Shown piece after piece: positions 62,478 to 64,000 of a DNA stretch of 64,000 nt (positions are counted from its first letter, which is position 1; every line of letters begins with the position of its first letter). The stretch is from NCBI RefSeq assembly GCF_020564355.1, contig NZ_JAJCRR010000004.1, positions 320,909 through 384,908 on the forward strand. Reading direction: 5' to 3'. This DNA comes from Lachnospira pectinoschiza. GTDB taxonomy: Bacteria; Bacillota; Clostridia; Lachnospirales; Lachnospiraceae. The notes below the pieces were generated by a model, which saw only the letters and a list, made by a program, of their open reading frames with translations, searched no databases and was not told where the DNA came from. A program made the translations under genes and the position numbers.

Positions 62478-62483
62478 TATAAT
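62478..62483 (+). promoter_or_regulatory. -10 element of the HD-GYP gene
   Basis: TATAAT, 36 bp before the start codon. No good -35 at 16-18 bp is visible. The preceding 62355-62477 shows no gene. Confidence 0.4.
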
Positions 62484-62518
62484 AAGTATAGAATACAAGA
62501 GAATACGGGGGTACCAAT

Positions 62519-63595
62519 ATGGCAAAAATCAGAATAGCAGTGAATCATCTGTGTAATGATATGATTATCGGGGAAGACGTTTATAATAAATCCGGTGTTG
62601 TATTAGTAGCGCAGGGCTCGATAGTAACAGATGAGGTCATCAGCCTGTTGTCACGTCATTTAATTGATAGTGTTGCAATTGAATATCAGGCAGCAGCAGA
62701 TGAACCACAGCAGGCAGAAAATGCGCAGCCATTAGTAGATGAAAAACAGTATCAGGAATTTCAGGAGCATTTCAGTGTTGCGGAAAATATGCTTTCTGAT
62801 AATTTGAAAAAAATCGTTGAAAACAGTGAAGATATAGATGTTCAGGCATTGATGAATGTAACAAATGAAATTCTTGAAAAGTCGCGGAATGAAACGAATT
62901 TATGTAATATGCTGTTAATGATGAAAAAAGATACCGAATCATTATATGCACATTCCATTAATGTATCCATATTATGCCAGATTCTGGCAAAATGGTCCGG
63001 ATGTACACCGAAGGAAATTGAAAATGTAGCAATAGCGGGTCTTTTGCACGATGTTGGTATTTTAAAATTCCCGGAAGAAATGCGTAAAGATTTTACGTTC
63101 CGCAAAGAAATGGAAGGCGGAGTATACAATAAGCATGTATTATACAGTTATAACATTGTTAAAAATCAAAATATCGATACTGAAATAAAGAAAGCAATCC
63201 TTGGACATCATGAGCGTTTAGATAAAAGTGGCTTCCCGCTGCGTATTTCAGAACATGGTATCGGCAAGCTGGCACGAATTCTTGCAATTGCAGATATATT
63301 TGATACATACACCATGAAAGAAAATGATATTCAGCCGATGTCCGTTTTTTCTGTAATAAAGAAAATGGAAGAAATGCATTTGCACAACATTCTTGATACA
63401 CAGTTTAACATGACATTTATTGCGCATATTGCACATACAATGGTACAACACAGAGTTTTATTAAATGATGGAAGAACCGGGCAGGTTGTCATGATTAACA
63501 GATTGAATGTATCCCGTCCGCTTGTACAGGTAGGTACAACATTTGTTGATTTATCAAAAGAGCATTCATTATATATACAGGAATTATTGGATTAG
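62519..63595 (+). CDS. HD-GYP domain protein, probable c-di-GMP phosphodiesterase
   Basis: A 358-residue protein with an N-terminal domain resembling DUF3391-type regions (GEDVYNKSGVVLVAQGS) and a C-terminal HD-GYP domain (about 130-320): SLYAHSINVSILCQIL, GLLHDVGILKFP (HD pair) and LGHHERLDKSGFPLRI, where the GYP signature is GFP. Metal-ligand His residues are retained. A variant GYP lowers certainty about activity. It adds a second c-di-GMP-degrading candidate beside the EAL protein. Start ATG 62519 follows GGGGGTACCAAT at short distance. Confidence 0.85.
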   Translation: MAKIRIAVNHLCNDMIIGEDVYNKSGVVLVAQGSIVTDEVISLLSRHLIDSVAIEYQAAADEPQQAENAQPLVDEKQYQEFQEHFSVAENMLSDNLKKIVENSEDIDVQALMNVTNEILEKSRNETNLCNMLLMMKKDTESLYAHSINVSILCQILAKWSGCTPKEIENVAIAGLLHDVGILKFPEEMRKDFTFRKEMEGGVYNKHVLYSYNIVKNQNIDTEIKKAILGHHERLDKSGFPLRISEHGIGKLARILAIADIFDTYTMKENDIQPMSVFSVIKKMEEMHLHNILDTQFNMTFIAHIAHTMVQHRVLLNDGRTGQVVMINRLNVSRPLVQVGTTFVDLSKEHSLYIQELLD

Positions 63596-63604
63596 TAAAT
63601 AAAA

Positions 63605-63657
63605 CACCCGTTACCGATTCAAGGCATTATGAAAAGAATCGACAACGGGTGCTTTTT
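63605..63657 (+). terminator. Rho-independent terminator of the HD-GYP gene
   Basis: CACCCGTT (63605-63612) / AACGGGTG (63644-63651), inner CGATTC/GAATCG stem, then CTTTTT. Confidence 0.85.
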
Positions 63658-64000
63658 ATATAAAGTGTATTTATATAGAAATGTTTTTGCCAATTTTAGT
63701 GCCTCACGATAAAACCTTCAGATATAAGAATGAACAGAAAGCACGTAAAGCCGCATAGATACTGGATTTGTGGAATTTAATCCTAAAATGCTGAAAAAAG
63801 TCAAAAAAAACTTTAAAAAGTTGTTGACAACCTGACCCAATGGTGATATTATAATCAAGTCGCCGCGAGCGAGGGCAACAAAAACAGCCCACAGCGGTAA
63901 CGAAATAAAACAAATCAACAACGGCTTTTAAGCTGGTATTGATAAACGAACATTGATAACTGAACAGTAAAACAACCCTGAAAATTCTTTGAAATTTTCA
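63658..64000 (+). other. rRNA-type promoter and leader at the window edge
   Basis: No protein gene is seen. TTGACA at 63824-63829, a 17-bp spacer and TATTAT form a strong promoter, followed by a GC-richer stretch (GTCGCCGCGAGCGAGGGC) and then a leader with ACATTGATAACTGAACAG and CTGAAAATTCTTTGAAATTT. Leaders of this kind precede 16S rRNA genes in Lachnospiraceae, so an rRNA operon probably begins just beyond the window. The rRNA itself is not in the window. Confidence 0.5.

Overview
The window looks like part of a secondary replicon (chromid or megaplasmid) of a low-to-mid GC anaerobic Firmicute, most likely a Lachnospiraceae member. Reasons: AGGAGG-type ribosome-binding sites, AgrB/AgrD and LytTR regulation, PPDK, an oxygen-independent cobalamin-type enzyme, and a complete plasmid-style replication/partition core. 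Beside that core lie chromosome-like housekeeping genes, and an rRNA-type promoter at the right edge. The species is not identified.

Layout. 1-10.6 kb (minus strand): a Pel exopolysaccharide operon (pelG, pelF, a DUF2194-like protein, a large membrane protein, a PelE-like protein, an SDR-PelD fusion with a c-di-GMP I-site, and a PqqD-like protein) behind a TTTACA-N17-TATAAT promoter. 10.7-11.6 kb: a tyrosine-recombinase-like protein with several catalytic residues replaced. 11.9-18.9 kb: the replicon core: an unknown 464-residue protein, iterons, DnaA boxes, a Rep protein with a Cys cluster and a winged-helix-like segment, parB, parA, ten 13-bp palindromes serving as the probable centromere, and one near-canonical chromosomal-type parS.

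18.9-30.2 kb: a nitrilase-family hydrolase, then an AgrA/AgrC-like pair followed by direct repeats, a promoter and an 11-gene operon. That operon encodes two related secreted Cys-containing proteins, two duplicated lipoproteins, two duplicated anchored-protein/permease pairs, two further membrane proteins and an ABC ATPase. 30.4-35.5 kb: aminotransferase, IS3 remnant, flavin-binding protein, acyl-ACP thioesterase, TetR regulator, radical SAM protein. 35.7-49.4 kb: two more LytTR/sensor-kinase systems, one with a decayed agrB and one with intact agrB plus an agrD-like gene whose predicted ring residue is Ser instead of Cys. Between them lies a lipoprotein/beta-propeller/ABC-transporter operon. 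49.5-52.4 kb: a degenerate-GGDEF/EAL/PAS protein. 52.4-55.8 kb: a queuosine precursor operon (queD, queE, folE, queC, queF) behind a probable preQ1 riboswitch and terminator. 56-63.6 kb: pdxS, pdxT, ppdK, a cbiK-cbiL fusion and an HD-GYP protein.

The most unusual feature is a family of about nine interspersed leader elements (roughly 95-155 nt) directly upstream of start codons of functionally unrelated genes (LytTR regulators, aminotransferase, folE, pdxT, cbiKL). Each carries its own ribosome-binding site and a tiny ORF whose start codon lies inside the first hairpin. In the better preserved copies a second hairpin loop is complementary to the bases just before the next gene's ribosome-binding site. 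Hairpin arms differ between copies but stay complementary, including ATG/CAT versus GTG/CAC. Copies come in two classes and often in tandem. I know of no named family that matches.

A second theme is wiring. The same LytTR-type direct repeat sits before agrBD and before the second regulator operon, and a different repeat follows that second system. This suggests a quorum-sensing cascade. c-di-GMP is a third theme: a PelD receptor, an EAL protein and an HD-GYP protein share the window. All assignments rest on reading the sequence; no database search was run.
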